Part shown: positions 1-13,000 of the stretch, one piece after another | Position numbering within the stretch: position 1 is the stretch's first letter | How the letters are laid out: each line of letters opens with the position of its first letter | Assembly: GCA_958510825.1 (NCBI GenBank) | Contig: OY294049.1 | Location: forward strand, 37,848,774 to 37,912,773 | Direction of reading: 5' to 3' | Source of the DNA: Brachypterus glaber | Taxonomy: Eukaryota; Arthropoda; Insecta; Coleoptera; Kateretidae | DNA: 64,000 nt | Program-made: the position numbers and the translations under genes | The notes under the pieces: generated by a model | The model's database searches: none | What the model saw: only the letters and a program-made list of their open reading frames with translations | Told to the model about the DNA's origin: nothing

Positions 1-818
1 GCGACTCGTAGTTTTAATTTAAAAATATAATTAATTAAAAAAATATATACTTAAACAGTATACTAGTATTTTTTGAATTTACTTGTAGCAGGAAAATTGC
101 ACTAGATAAATTAATATACAGAGCGGTCCAAAAGTCACCACCCCTCTTAACTTTTGAACGAGTTAGGATATCGACTTTCAATTTAGAACACCTAAACTAT
201 CTTTTTGTATATATTTGCTATTTTTAGCTTTAAAAATGTGGGCAGGGGCGCATGTGGGGCTAATTTTTAAATAGAAAGGGAGGTCGTGTCATAGATCATT
301 TGAAAGCTTATAAATTTCTCTATCTAACCACATTTTTTATTTTTTTGAGAAGTAAGGTTGAAAATGAAAAATTTCGTCAAAATTTCTTTAAAAAAGATTA
401 GACAGTTTTTGAAAAATAGTTTCGTGATACATAAATTATACTTTTAAACTAATTTTAAATGATATAAATAAAATTTAACAAAAAAAAATTATAATGTATT
501 TTTTAGCAAAAAAAAATGAAAACTTTTAAAAAAATGTTTAAAAAATAAAAAAAGGGCCGATTAGAGAATTTAATTTTTTTTAATGATGTAGGTATTACAC
601 GACCCTCCTTTCCATAAAACAAATCCCTCTGGCTACTGACCACATATGCACATGTTAAAAGCTTTATTATTGGCAATTTTCCAGCGTTTGTTTAAGTATA
701 CTATAAAATTATTCAATTAACGGAAATGCAAGATTTGCTTAAAAAATTTTTACGAGTTTTCCCTTAGCAACAACTCTAAAATAAATTATTTGTATAGTTA
801 TTTTAAGTAATTCTGTGT

Positions 819-937
819 CTTGGTTCTAAAAAGGCCAATGTCACTTTGTCAATAGCAACGTTTTCACGTCAACTCTGATGTAATATTTTGAAAACGCTGC
901 TATTGACAAAGTGACATTGGCCCTTTTAGAACCAAGC
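819..937. mobile_element. Palindromic MITE with 48-bp arms
   Basis: CTTGGTTCTAAAAAGGCCAA with GTCACTTTGTCAATAGCAAC on the left is repeated inverted on the right with few mismatches. Loop of about 20 bp. No second copy noted in the window. Confidence 0.8.
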
Positions 938-1219
938 CACATAATTATACTGTATAATTTATACAAATATGTATATATCTACTTAATTTTTTTTTTGCTA
1001 AAATGTAAATTTCAAAAAATCGAAATTGTTATTTTAAAAAAGCAAAACTTTAACCTTGTCTTTTTTTTTTTGCGAACTAAATAAATATTTTTGTTTGAAG
1101 TATAATTTTTAATTTGCCTAGATTAGACTTTGAATTGTTTTTTTTAGAATAATAATAATAATAATTTGCAAAATAACTAACAATATTAGTATTATTTTTA
1201 AAGGATAAAATATTTTAAT

Positions 1220-2325
1220 ATACCCTGGTAGAAAAGTACATAAATCTAACTAAACATAACATTAGATTAGTGACATTTTTATGTTTAGTCTCAAACGTTA
1301 TACAAAAACGTTATAAAATATATAAATCTAACCTTAAAAACTAACGTTTGACAAAAACGTTATAAAATACATAAATCTAACGTTAGTTTCCGAACTAAAT
1401 TCTAACCTTTTTCTAACCTTATTCTAACTTTAAATATATTTTAAAAATTCATTATTAATACGTAAGCTATAGTAGAAAATACTCATTTCAGACAGCTATG
1501 GGAACGTTCAAGTATTACGTAACGCAAATTGTACCAAAATTCATACACTTCATACCCCGGTTCTCGCGTTATTATAGATTATAGAGATTTTATATTTTGG
1601 CTACCCCCCCCCCCCCCCCCAAAACGGGGTGTGTTAAGGGGGGTAGCCAAAATGTGAAATCTCTACAGCCTTGAATAACGCGAGAACCGAGGTATGAAGT
1701 GTATGAATGTGTACATTTTGCGTTACGTAATACTTGAACTTTCCCTATGTGCCTAGGTTTGATAATTATTTATTATTTATATAAGTTTTAAAACAATATC
1801 CCCCAAAAGTCAAAATTATAGTAAGTCTGGCAACGCTGTACTAGAATTGAAAAAATATTTTAAGATTCTGAATGTATAAATAAATATTAACTAACTAAAT
1901 ATAAAGTTTTTCTGAGAGGTAAACGTATTTATCGAAGTATAACAGCATATTACACGAAAAATATTTAGGGCAACCTAAAAAGATGGCTATTTTATAAATA
2001 AATTAAACGAAATTATGTTTAAAAAATATTATGATTGCTAAAATATATTAAGATTTATTTATATGAATAAATTTGTCTCCAGCTGCCATTTTATGATGCA
2101 GGTAGAAATTTCCTAGTTGGCCACGCCCCCTCCGAAAGTTAGAAATTAAACGTACCTATAACGTATTTCTAACTTAAAAATCTAACGTTAGGTTAACGTT
2201 TGTAACTAACGTTTGATTCTAACGTTAAAAAGCGGGTCATTTGCGCATATTTTATAACGTACTTTTATACAGTTTTCTAACATTAGAAAAACGTTATTCT
2301 AACATTAAATTTCTACTAGGGTATT
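1220..2325. mobile_element. CCCTAGTAGAA-family element (copy 1)
   Basis: The left end TACCCTGGTAGAAAAGTA and the right end TTTCTACTAGGGTA are inverted. Subterminal regions are full of CTAACGTTA/AACGTT words. The right end lies about 8 bp from the donor site of Phaf1 exon 3. The MITE at 1500-1745 is nested in it. Confidence 0.65.
1500..1745. mobile_element. MITE, GGGAACGTTCAAGTATTACG family (copy 1)
   Basis: Inverted arms of about 100 bp, left end GGGAACGTTCAAGTATTACG. The centre has a run of about 18 C followed by AAAACGGGGTG. In the Phaf1 intron beyond exon 3. Confidence 0.85.
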
Positions 2326-2333
2326 TTACTTAC

Positions 2334-4867
2334 CAGTATTTTAATTTAACTAGTTTCATGCTGTATATCTCAATAATTTTTAATCTTTGTGAAACGGGAT
2401 CAAAAAATAATCTGATTCCATCTTGAGGTAAATTTATAACCATGTCAATTTCTAATGGTTTCTAGAAATATTAATTAAAAATAACAAATCATTAATTTAA
2501 AAAAATAAATACAGTATTTTATTCAAAAGCATACAGAAAAATGTACTTTATATGCATTATAAAAAGTTGCAAAATCTATCATTTTTGTTTACTTCTTTTA
2601 AATTTAAAAAAGGTTTTCATTTTTAACCAAGGTTAGAAATGAATTCATATCTAACCTGTTTTTTAGCTTTTGGTTATACCTCATAGATGGCGAAACAATC
2701 GCCTTGTCTGTAAGTTTGCGAATAAAATAGTCTAACATTTTTGTTTATTTCTCCGAAAAACAACAAGAAATAATATTTATTTATATATTATATGGTTCAT
2801 ACTCAGACTGATAATAGAAAATAACAACGAGCCACTTATTTAAATTATTATTTAGTTGAAATTTATAGTGACGTTAGAGATCTGCAAACTTTCTGTAGAA
2901 GATCATTTAAAATGGTGAATTTTACGAGGTAATATGTTATTTATTTATGCTTGTGAATAAAATTCTGTTCTAACTACATAAGAAAATGACATTTCCAACT
3001 CTCGAGATGTTGGAAATGTTTCATTTTCTTATTAGGTTAGAAATATGAAACATATAGTATAAGATTTTTAGGCTGGAAAGTACTTCTTAATCAGATTGCA
3101 GTCTGGAAAAATGTCCAGTATGCAGTCTGGAAAAATGTCCAGTATGCAGTCTGGAAAAATGTCCAGTATTTTTCGACTCCCCAAATCTGGCCCACATAAG
3201 TTTGAAGGTCAATTTAGCTATAATAATAATTCAACTTTAAGTTGCGGGTAATAATATTGGGGGTAATTTTAATTAGTTAAATGAGGGTTATCTTTTTAAC
3301 GTGTTTGTTCGTATGTATGCATGTTTGTTTGTTCCCTTGTACAGCCTAAACTACTGGAACGATTTAAACAATCGAGGCGTCCAAAGCATCGTCATGAATA
3401 CGCTAGTGACATACGCCATGTCTCGACAATATTGAATAGTGATCATCAGGAGCTTGATAGAAAATCAAAGAAAACTATAGAATTTTATTATGAATTCGGT
3501 ATCAGGCCATATTGAACTTAAAAATGGCTTTTGATTAACCAAAATTTCAGCTTTTTTTTTTATATGTATACAAGGTGTTTCAGAACTCACGAAAAAAAAA
3601 TAGAGGTGATTCTAAATACAAAAATATGAAAAAAAGTTCTTATAAAGGTTGGTCTGGAAACAATCCCTAAGGGAGCTACGCCGCGTAGCCTACGCGCCAA
3701 TAAAAATTTTAATAAGCTTACTCTTAAGTAGTAACACTTTCAAGTGGGTGTAGCTCCCTTAAAATCCATTTGTGGTCATTTGTGTATGGAAACTTTTTTT
3801 ATAGTTTTTTAATGTAGAATCGTTCTGCATTATTAAAATTTTTATTGGCGCAATTTTTAGTTCCTATTCTTGGTGCTCAGAACGTGAAAAAATCTCTTCA
3901 ACTGCAGTTTTCTCAAAAACGGTTGGTTCTATGGTGTAATACTAATATTACTTTTTTATCTATTTTTAACTAAAGAATCATATTTTATTGAGAAAATGTA
4001 AAAAAAAAATACAGATAAAAAAATTTGGGGCAAGAAAGACATCATCCCCACATTTTGCATGTCCCTGGTTAAAATTACCAAATAAAAATTACATAAAATG
4101 ACAGCCTTTATCAATGTTAAGGCATGCACAAAAATTCGTTATTGTGGTTTATAGGGTTCCAGAGATATAAAGTAAAAACACTTTTCGATGCACCCTTAGG
4201 AGGGCCATAGCTCGTTTCCGGACCAACCGTTATAGGATTTTTTTTCATTTTTTTTATGTAGAATCACTTCTAAAATTTGTTCATGAGTTCTGGAACATCC
4301 TGTATATTTCCATAGTTGGGTTTTTTTGGCACCTCAGGCTGAGCTGAGGTCCTTGGCTTGTTTATAACTGTTTAAACTAAAATATGTACTTACAGTATCA
4401 TTATAAAGGACCTGACAGCCCTTAATAATCCCAACTTGTGACTGTATAATAGAAACAGCCTGAGAAAAATGCATTCCTGAAAAGAAAACAATGGAAAATA
4501 TAAAATATTGGTTTTTATTTATACATTTTAACATAAAATATAATAGTTTTAATGAACTTTTGAAAAAGTCGTCGATATTATAAAATTAAAAAACACAAAA
4601 GAATTGTAGACAGTTAAAAGAAAAGCAATAATAATAACAATTATCATTTGAAGGTCAATAAAAATTTGGCCCGATTATTCATAGTAGGTATATGCGTAAG
4701 AGAAATGGAAAAAATATTGGTTTGGTATTTCGCGATATTTACGCGTTGTTTTGATAAAAAAAAATAATAAAACGCATTTAATTTGATTTTATTGAAAACC
4801 CACCTATTACAAATTCCCACTGTTCACAGCCTAAAGAACGCTCAGGAACAACTTCTAACGTTAACAT
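2334..4867 (-). CDS. Phaf1: PHAF1/MYTHO-like autophagy protein (5' exons only)
   Basis: Member of the PHAF1 (C16orf70) family, which associates with phagophores in autophagy. Three coding exons are visible on the minus strand: 4867-4804, 4476-4394 and 2461-2334. The first encodes MLTLEVVPERSLGCEQWEF, nearly the vertebrate N-terminus (MLDLEVVPERSLGNEQWEF). The second carries HFSQAVSIIQSQVGIIKGCQ followed by VLYNDT. The third carries KPLEIDMVINLPQDGIRL and then QRLKIIEIYSMKLVKLKY. Junctions are G|GTGGGT..CAG|GA (phase 1), ACT|GTAAGT..TAG|AAA (phase 0) and TG|GTAAGT (phase 2 out). About 91 codons are seen of a family length near 420, so the remaining exons must lie to the left of the window. The start codon is the first ATG and matches the family. 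The donor of exon 3 lies only about 8 bp from a transposon end. Confidence 0.9.
2967..3043. repeat. Imperfect hairpin, about 35-bp arms
   Basis: TTCTAACTACATAAGAAAAT then GACATTTCCAAC pair with GTTGGAAATG and ATTTTCTTATTAGGTTAGAA around CTCGAGA-like loop sequence. In Phaf1 intron 2. Confidence 0.75.
3098..3169. repeat. Three perfect tandem copies of a 24-bp unit
   Basis: The unit begins GCAGTCTGGAAAAATGTCCA and ends GTAT, repeated three times without change, which suggests a recent expansion. In Phaf1 intron 2. Confidence 0.95.
3565..4306. mobile_element. Long-TIR element, GGTGATTCTACAT family (copy in Phaf1)
   Basis: The left end has TTTCAGAACTCACGAAAAAA, AGGTGATTCTAAATAC and AAAGGTTGGTCTGGAAAC; the right end is its diverged complement (ACCAACCGTTATAGGA, ATGTAGAATCACTTCTAAAA). 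In Phaf1 intron 2. Related copies are at 37797 and 45196, with a solo end at 30305. Confidence 0.75.
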
Positions 4868-5181
4868 TTTGTTTAAACACGAAATACAGTCTTTTTATAA
4901 CTTCCAAACACAATAATCAACGATTTTATTCTTAATAAACACTTCTATTTACGCCACAGTTCTTTGTCCGATTCAGATCGACGCCATTTTAGGTTTTAGA
5001 ACTGTCAACCCCGAACAGCTGATTCTGACAGTCGCTGTTAGGGAAAATGCTCCCTATGTTCATTATTCATAAGGTTCAAAATCGCAAATCGCGCAGTTGT
5101 TTCGTTTCGTAATCATAACAAAGACGTAGTAATACGGTTGTTTATGATAAAAACTAACAAAACGAATGGAAAAAGCAGTTT

Positions 5182-8100
5182 TTAATGGGTGTTTTCGGAG
5201 GGCGGACCCATGCAATTTCCTGTCGGGTAGCGCTGTTTGAAACTTTCTATTAAATCAGGGTCTACCAGTCTGATTCCATCCACTTGATTGCCTAAAGTTA
5301 TCCAATTTGGTTGAATATTGTGCGGTCTTCCAAATAATTCGATTTTTCTCGTTCCTGGTGATAACCTCTCTATCATGCCATAAATTTCGTCAGGCTTATG
5401 GCTCGTTGCTCTAACCTCAGCAACTATAACGTCAGAGTCTAAACCTCGGTTTAAATTTTGAGGATCTCCCTTCATACCGACTAAACAGTGTTCTTTGCCG
5501 TGATTTAGCCAATGACCCGTTCTTCCTGTCCTGATAATTCTTTGTAGTTGATTTGTTTTTACCCAGATTATTTCATCGACCCTCTCGTAACCCCAAAGTT
5601 TTAAACATTCTCTACCTAATTCCATAGCTCGTCCAGTTACCCAGAGAAATATTAAGCCTTCATCTTGAAGTTGAGGGATACCTAATTGTCTCATTTCATC
5701 ATCCGACATTGTACCATATGGGAGTTCCATGTGGATGTCCCAAGGGGGGTCTGCCATTATTACAGCAAATTTTCCTGAAAATTAAAATTTTGATGCTGTA
5801 ATATGACTAATTTTAGTTTATGATAACTATTTATTTTTGGACTACAAACATGTTTGAAGCCGATAATTTTGATGAAATGCCAATTTTAAAATTATATTTT
5901 TTTGATTATTTCATTCATAAAAGAAAATTATGATGATTTATGAAAACATCAGTAGGTATATTTTTTACTTTAATTTAAAAAGAAACTTTTTAAAATTTTT
6001 CTTTGCATTTTTTTATTTTTTTCAAAAAATTGATAACTTTGTTAAAAATAAAAGTAAAAACTTATAAAATACTTCCAGCTGTAAGAAAATAAAAAATGGA
6101 GTAAAAAATGGTTAATTTCAGAAATATCTACCGGTTAAATTTTAGAATATTAACATTCTTTTGCGAATTTTTAGCTAAAAATATAACTTGTTTATTTGTT
6201 GTATTTTTAAAATGTTTATTTAACTTTAAAAATACTTGCATACTTCAAGCCCAACAAAGATTTTTTTGTTAAATTTCTGAATTAAGTTAATTAACCTAAT
6301 TAAGTTAAAAAAATATATAAAAGTGTAATTTGTTATAATTTTTTCCATAATACTTTTTTTGCTTTTTTTTGTTTTTTACTTTCTCATAAAATAAAGTACT
6401 GATAGAAAAAAATCCAATTTTTTGTTGCTTAAATCATCTTGTTTTTTCCTGAAACGTCGAGAAAAATCAAAATAACCAACAAAAAATACACTGCCCAGTA
6501 AAAGAGCTTTCCCATTTTCACCCCCGCGCGTGAAATAGATTTTTAATAGGTAATAAATATTACACAAAATGTGTAACCCCCCCCCCACCTCTCCAAAATG
6601 TAAAAAATTATTTCTGAACATAACTTTTTTAGTCTTCACAATAGAAGAAATATTTTAAAACCACCTAAAAGATAAAAAAATTCACTCTCCCTCTCAAATG
6701 CCCCTCTCTCCCCAAATATTACAAATTAGAGATAACTTTTTATAAGAAATTATTCTTGCTCATTCCAGACGACTGTTTTTTAAGCAGTCCAAGCCTTGAA
6801 GTACGGCTATTTTGACCAGCGAAAGTTTACCACTGGGGTCACCTTAAAGTTGGGCCAAGAAACCTATATTTTGAAGCTCAAAGCGTTCTCAAGCTATCGC
6901 TTGTAGAGCCAGCAGTTTATACTAGATTTATCCAGCCCTAGTTACATTATAATAACCAGTGTCATCGTCAATTTCAAAATATAAAACAATAAAAAAAAGT
7001 ATATTTGTCTAGACTCATTATTAATGAGTCGTTAATAATTATACCATTTTTTTATTATAATATATTAAAATGTTAAAGATAATCTTAAATGTAAACATGT
7101 TACGAAAATATGTAATGCTTCGCATTCCATAGTATAATCTTCACACTTTAACCCATTTACGGCGACCCAAACGGACGTGGACGTATATTTAGTTATATTA
7201 TATGTAATGGGGGAATCCCGTCTATAAATAAATAATCTGTCGGGCGAAAAGGCAAAAAAGGGTCACGTGACCTCCTAATATTTGAATAAATAAGTCAGTT
7301 TGGGCAAAAATTAAATTCTCTTATTAATTGAAAACAAAATATGGTTTATCACAAAATTATAGAAACATTAAAAAAATATATATGTATATATTTTTTTTTA
7401 TTTTTAGATTAAACCGTTTTTTATTTTCAATTAATGAACAAGAAAATGTAATGTTTGTTCCAATTAACCTATTTATTAAAAACTCCAAACGAAGGTCACG
7501 TGACCCTTTTTTGCGACTAACGCTTTCACTGCCGATGTATTATATGCTGATACATCGGCGTTACGCGCGCGGTGTCGGCGTCTTAACGTGTGTTACATCG
7601 GATCATAAATATATTTAAGACAGAGACTATTTTATTTAAGATTTAAGACCAGTATTCTGTTGGCACTGCAGGGAGGTACTCGTGTAAGAGCAGCTAAAGA
7701 GTTAAAACAAATTTTAGGGTAAAACGATAAGTTGTTAAAAATTTTAGACATATTGAGCTTTTTTGGCAAAATTTTAGGACAGTGACAAAATTTTAGGATT
7801 TTAGGACATTTGGAACCCTTGTTTACATGGATAATGGAAATTTTTATCTTACCTAATACTGTCATGTCCAAATATCTCAGATCACACTGAACCCATTGTG
7901 GAGGAAACAAAATAGTACTCTCGACCCTCGCAACTGGCGCATTCTGTGCCGCCGACGACGTATCCGCTCCCTGTTTACATCTGTCCACCTCGTAATGGAC
8001 GTATTTACAGGTATCCATGTGAAAACATGTATTCAAAAAGGAACAGTCACCCAAACTTTCATCCGTGTGTTTTTGTATGATTTTTTTGAAATGTAATTTT

Positions 8101-9063
8101 TTGCAGTCCGACGAAATGGAACCGCTACGCCCACAGTCCGCTCTGGTACCATGTGGGCAAAATTCCATCAGTTGGGTACCACCTTGGGAGCGGAATCTCT
8201 CGGCCAATGAGCGCTCTTTTGCTGTAGGTTTGCTTAGCAGGTCTAATATTTCTTCACCCAGTTTTTTGCTTTCTTTTTCTTTTGTTGAAGGCATGGAGAG
8301 CAATGACTGAAAATAAATAAAACATTAGTTTCATAATGGTTGTTTTAGAATCACGAGTTTAAAAAACTAGCCGATTTTTTTCACAATTTTTTTTAATTAT
8401 TTTTGTTGCTTATTGTTTCATTGGCAGCAGTATTTTTCTTACCATTATATCAGCTTTAGGTTCCTTTTTCTCCTTTTTCTTCTTTTCATCTTCATCACCA
8501 TTATCTTCTGTATTTTCATCTCGTTTTCTTTTGACTGAATCTTTACTGTGTGCTTGTTTACAATTCTGAAACTCCAGTATCATTGCGTTTACTTTTGAAA
8601 CCTCGACTAATGTTACTTCAACAACATTAGATCCATCTTTTGCTGTATTTTTAACATTAATCAACTTCTGAGTCGCAAATTTGTTTAATAAATTACATAT
8701 TTGTTTATTTATAGTGTCTCTATCTAATGTATACTTTAAGGAACTTAATAACTCTGTATTTGTGATGGGAATCTGTAACGTAACTTCACTAAGTGCCTTT
8801 AAAAGTTGTCCTTCTAGTTCTGGATCGACTTTGATTAAATCTTCTGTTTCTAGAGATTCTAATTTAACTTTTGGTTCTTCTTTTATGCTGGTTATGCTAG
8901 AGCCGGTACTAGGGCTAGAATTTTCGTTAAAACTTACAGGAGATGATGTTGAGGGCCCTAAACCTAATATATCTTGCCTTTCTTTTTTTCGTTTCTCTAG
9001 ACGCTCCCGTAAACTATTTCTCTTGCTTTTTATCGCTTGTATTTCTTCCCAAGCGTCTGACAT
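5182..9063 (-). CDS. Mettl3: N6-adenosine methyltransferase catalytic subunit METTL3
   Basis: Catalytic subunit of the METTL3-METTL14 complex that writes m6A on nuclear mRNA. Three exons, 9063-8443, 8306-7853 and 5774-5182, sum to 1668 nt (555 residues), against about 580 in human. Residues 1-207 hold the conserved start MSDAWEEIQAIKSKRN and a Lys-rich nuclear-localisation stretch (KRKRDENTEDNGDEDEKKKK). Exon 2 carries the two CCCH zinc fingers (C257, C265, C275, H279 and C295, C301, C307, H311). Exon 3 starts with KFAVIM and the DPPW catalytic motif at about 367-370, followed by the SAM-binding methyltransferase fold (NHGKEHCLVG, GTRKIELFGRPHN). Junctions are ATG|GTAAGA..CAG|TCA (phase 0) and TTAG|GTAAGA..CAG|GA (phase 1). 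The 2.08-kb second intron contains repeat DNA. It is head to head with Lyrm4, 195 bp between start codons. Confidence 0.97.
5775..7852. other. Mettl3 intron 2 content
   Basis: AT-rich intron. It holds a GGTCACGTGACC-bearing inverted repeat (7250-7518), a copy of the ATATGTAATGC(T)ACGCATTCC repeat (about 7105-7141), a poly-C run at 6579-6588 and a palindrome GCCGATGTATTATATGCTGA at about 7532. No gene seen. Confidence 0.6.
7250..7518. repeat. Inverted repeat carrying GGTCACGTGACC at both ends
   Basis: GGCAAAAAAGGGTCACGTGA on the left is mirrored by TCACGTGACCCTTTTTTGCG on the right, and the adjacent AATAAATA(A/G)G words also match. A further copy of the left end with the same neighbours lies at 53776-53815. 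Confidence 0.65.
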
Positions 9064-9258
9064 ATTTTTATTTTGTAAATTTGTCCCATAAAAACATGGG
9101 CGTCACGTTAACGGTAGTTCAAATAACCGAAATTTTAATTTTGACAGTAAAATTTATGAATTTTAGACTTAGAGCTGGACATTTGAACTACTAGTTCTGT
9201 CAGTTTTCTTTTTAGTTTCTTAACCAAATTTTTTCTGTGATTTTTTTAAAGACAAAGA
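9064..9258. promoter_or_regulatory. Shared divergent promoter Mettl3/Lyrm4
   Basis: Only 195 bp separate the start codons of Mettl3 (minus) and Lyrm4 (plus), so both 5' UTRs and the core promoter must fit here. No TATA box is obvious. This is inferred from the gene geometry, not from a recognised motif. Confidence 0.5.
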
Positions 9259-9647
9259 ATGGCTACTAATATATCAAAAAGTCAAATAGTAAATATGTAT
9301 AAATCGTTAATTAGAGAATCTAAGAAATTTCCAGCGTATAATTTTAGGTAAGTTTATTTAAAATCTTATAATATTGTGTTTTAACCTTACTTTTTTTCAG
9401 GAATTATGCTTTACGCAAAATAAGAGATAGTTTTAAAGAAAATAAAACGTTAACTGATCCTAAATTAATATCGGAGAGATTCGCAGAAGCAAATAAAAAT
9501 TTAGAATTGATAAAAAGACAGGTAATTTTTTAATTTTTTTTTCAAAATTTTGAAATTTATTTTGTATGTGTTTTGCAGGTCATTATATCACAAATGTACA
9601 GCACCGATAAATTAGTTGTCGAAACTCTTAGTATACATAAAGGATAA
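9259..9647 (+). CDS. Lyrm4: LYR motif protein 4 (ISD11)
   Basis: ISD11 binds and stabilises the cysteine desulfurase NFS1 together with acyl carrier protein in mitochondrial Fe-S cluster assembly. Three exons, 9259-9347, 9401-9521 and 9579-9647, give 92 residues (human 91). The product begins MATNISKSQIVNMYKSLIRE, continues SKKFPAYNFRNYALRKIRDS, and ends VIISQMYSTDKLVVE. Family hallmarks are the RESKKFPAYNFR stretch, RKIRDSFKENK and QMYSTDKL. The LYR tripeptide itself is MYK (residues 13-15) here. Introns are 53 and 57 bp with clean GT-AG ends (AG|GTAAGT, CAG|GTAATT). It converges on Nol6, whose stop codon lies 381 bp downstream. Confidence 0.96.
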
Positions 9648-10028
9648 ATATTCAATACAGAACATAATACTTTTTCTTTTGGATTACTGCAAAACTAAAT
9701 CAGTTTATTAATAGCAGAACCTGTAGTTTGGACTTGCATAGATGGTTTAAAATTCTCTAAAAGTCCAAAACTAAATATTTTAGACCTTAGAGGTACATAG
9801 CGCCTAAAGGCTTTATACTGTCACAATTATTTTAAACTATAGGCAGTAATCCTATTATATATAATTGTAATTTAAATGTCATTGTTATAATTAGTTATTA
9901 TAAAATAACTCTGTAAAAAGCTTTTATATATGTAGTAATATGTGTTTTATAGGTAGCTTTAAATATAAAAACATGAAATATTTTTGTAAAATTTTATTTA
10001 AAATTCTATGTACAGAAACAAGAAAAGG

Positions 10029-13000
10029 TTACAAAATTTCAACAGTTTTTACTAAATCTTTTCCTAAAATATGCATATCTTCCAACAATGCTTCAGTGTT
10101 TACCACTAACTTGTCTTTTTCCAATTTTCTTCCATTTACATGCGTTACCTAAAAAAACAAAAAATAGAATATGCTAGGTATCTTAAATCTAGTTTATTAA
10201 AAAAACTGCAATAAAATAAAAAATTAACAAAAAAAATAATAAAATTTTGACATTAATGAATATACAAACCAAAAATAATCCCAGTTCTTAATTTGGAGTC
10301 TTTATCAAAGCATTTTCGAGTTATTGTGATTATAATTTTGGACAGAGTTTTTTTTTTGTGAAAACCATCTTTTTTGATATTAAATGTTGAGAAAGAAAAA
10401 AACATTTTACCTTAAAATCCTTAATTTCAAATGCTTTAGGCCTCCATAAGAGTCCAATAGTGTTTCCTCCAAAAGTATCATGGAAAAACAAAGCAAATTC
10501 TCCATAATTAGTTCGTAACTCATCCAAGTACATTTGCACAGGATTAAAGCCAGAAATCGGTATTCTCGTGGTTTCCTTTTCATTATATTTCTCCACAAAC
10601 TCTCTAGTTTTATCGGTATTATTAATTTGCTCATGCCTTCTGGGGTTGAACACGGTATGTAAATGGATCAAGGCATTGTAACCAGTCCAATTTGGGGTAA
10701 ATAACTCTTTCACTTCAAATGTTAAGCCTTTATGTACTATATTGGAGTAGAAGTTTAGAGAACTTAAGGCTAGTTGTTTAACTCTGAATAAAATTTCTTT
10801 TGTTGGACTATTTTTAGTGAAAATAGAGGCTCCTTTGTCAAAAGGCGTTATAATGTACAGTGGTTGATGTGAGTCTCTTTTTTGTTGCAATTTTGCATCT
10901 AATTCCGTTATATCCTCATCTAAAATATAAAAAATAATACTATCAACAAACATTATTCTTTCAAAATAAAAAAAAAGAACAATTTTTTTTTTGAATTGAT
11001 AATTTTTCTAACAAAAAAATGTACTCACTGCTAATTTCGTCGTTAAAATTCACCAAAACTGACTGCAAATTCCACTCAAATTCCGAAATGAATTTCAAAA
11101 ATCTTAAAAATGAACCCTGAGGAGTATTTGATATTAAAAATGGTGTACCATTCAAATATAATGAGGCGTTTAGGAGATTAATGACTATATCGGGAAAATG
11201 AGAGTCATCTATTAGTTGGGATCTAAACCATCTTTTTATTAAAGCCGTTCCTGGGCCATAACTTGGGTGTTGAGATTGTAACCTATAAAAAAATATTGTT
11301 TTTAAATTATATAAAAGCAAAAAATATAAAGAAAAATCTAAAAAAATACCCCCACCTGATTTTGGTAAAAACAATCCCAGAGATTTGGGTAACAGTCTTT
11401 GGAAGTTATTTGACCCGAAATGATCGTTTTGGCGAACCCAATATGGTGATCCAGCAACAACTTTGCTATCATTGATATGCTCAGGATTGGATTTATTTTA
11501 TTACTTTATTTAATGTCGACAGTGTTTTTAATTATATTAAAAAAAAATGATTAGTTTAAAACATAGGAGCATATATTAGATTTTTTTTGTGATCTGGCCA
11601 AATTTGAACAAAAAAAGTAAATAGTATAGAATTTTGGGTAAGAATTTTAAAATGCAAAATTTAAAGTCTCAAGCTGAAAGTGTATCTAGTGTCCCTAGAC
11701 AGACCAACAGACATCATTTTTTGCTACAGTTTGAATCAAAGAACTTTTACCTCAAGAAGGAACATGATGAAATCTACCGTATGCTTTGAAGCGTGAACCA
11801 ACTACGGTGAGGGGCTGGTGGGGAGTGACTATTGTTTACACTTAGTACGCGTAAAGAGAGAGAATGTGTAAACTCACAGTCTAATGTCGTAAAATGACTG
11901 ACAGGGGTACAGGGTTGCCGATTGGAAACATATACTTTGGATATTTTATTGTAAATTTTAAGAAACATTTATTTATTTATTTATTTATTTATTTTATTTA
12001 TTTATAGGTTTTAAGTCGTTCTGGGACCTATCAAGGTATTTTATACCATAATAGACTGTAATTACAATAATTTAAATGCATTAAAACCTTCAGGTATCCA
12101 ATCCATTCTCCTTTTATTCCAACATTCTATGCAATTTTTCCAAAAAATAGTTTTGGGTAAAATCCATATTAACATCTTCTTTGGTCAATTAAATACTATA
12201 CATAACTCTTCTTTTTTAAAAAGAGAGCATTTAAATGTATAAATAATAGTTCTGTATAAGTTTTATATGAACTAGTAGTTTAATTTTAATAGATTTAAAT
12301 ATGCTATATTATTAAACATAATTATAGTATACACCATAAAGTTTTTTACATTTTTAATTTAAGTATAATGATTTGAATTCATGATAAGGTGTAAACTACG
12401 CAACATCGCTACTAGGTAGCCTGAAAGTCGACTAGCGACATCTACATTTTACACCACAAAGCTGTATCGCGTTTCTGTTAGTAAATAAACAAACAAAAAG
12501 ATGACACCTTCATAAACATTGGTCTGAAATTACTTCTTGAGGTAAAAGTTCTTTGGTTTGAGTTAAGTCCCTCAGACAGATTTTTTGCATGAAATGTTGA
12601 AAAACGTAAAAGAGCAATAGGAAAAGTAAAACTCGGTAGATTTTTTAAATGACTTACCCTTTTAATGCTCCATTTACTCTTGGTAAAATACTTAAATTTT
12701 TTTCCAAATTAAAACTTTCCAGAGAATCTTTATAACTGACAACTCCATCCTCACTCACATTTCTTTTAATAAGACCCACTTCCTTAGGTAAATAAAATTT
12801 ATACCTAAACAGTAGCCCTTCATAAAACACATCCAAGTATTCGCGAGTTACGTTAGTTAATATTCTGAAGTTACTGCGTAGTAATTTTGAAATTTCTAAG
12901 TAAAATTGAGTTTTTATGTGCCTTATACCTTCCAAGCTGCTTGGCCACTTTGAACTATGCTCTAAAACATATACAAGACGTGAAGATATGTAATGCTACG

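Noticed and set aside
3321..3515. Plus-strand 64-codon frame in Phaf1 intron 2 with some balanced composition (KLLERFKQSRRPKHRHEYAS)
   Set aside because: No family recognised, no splice partners, and it is surrounded by repeats. Possibly a transposon fragment, but not supportable as a gene.
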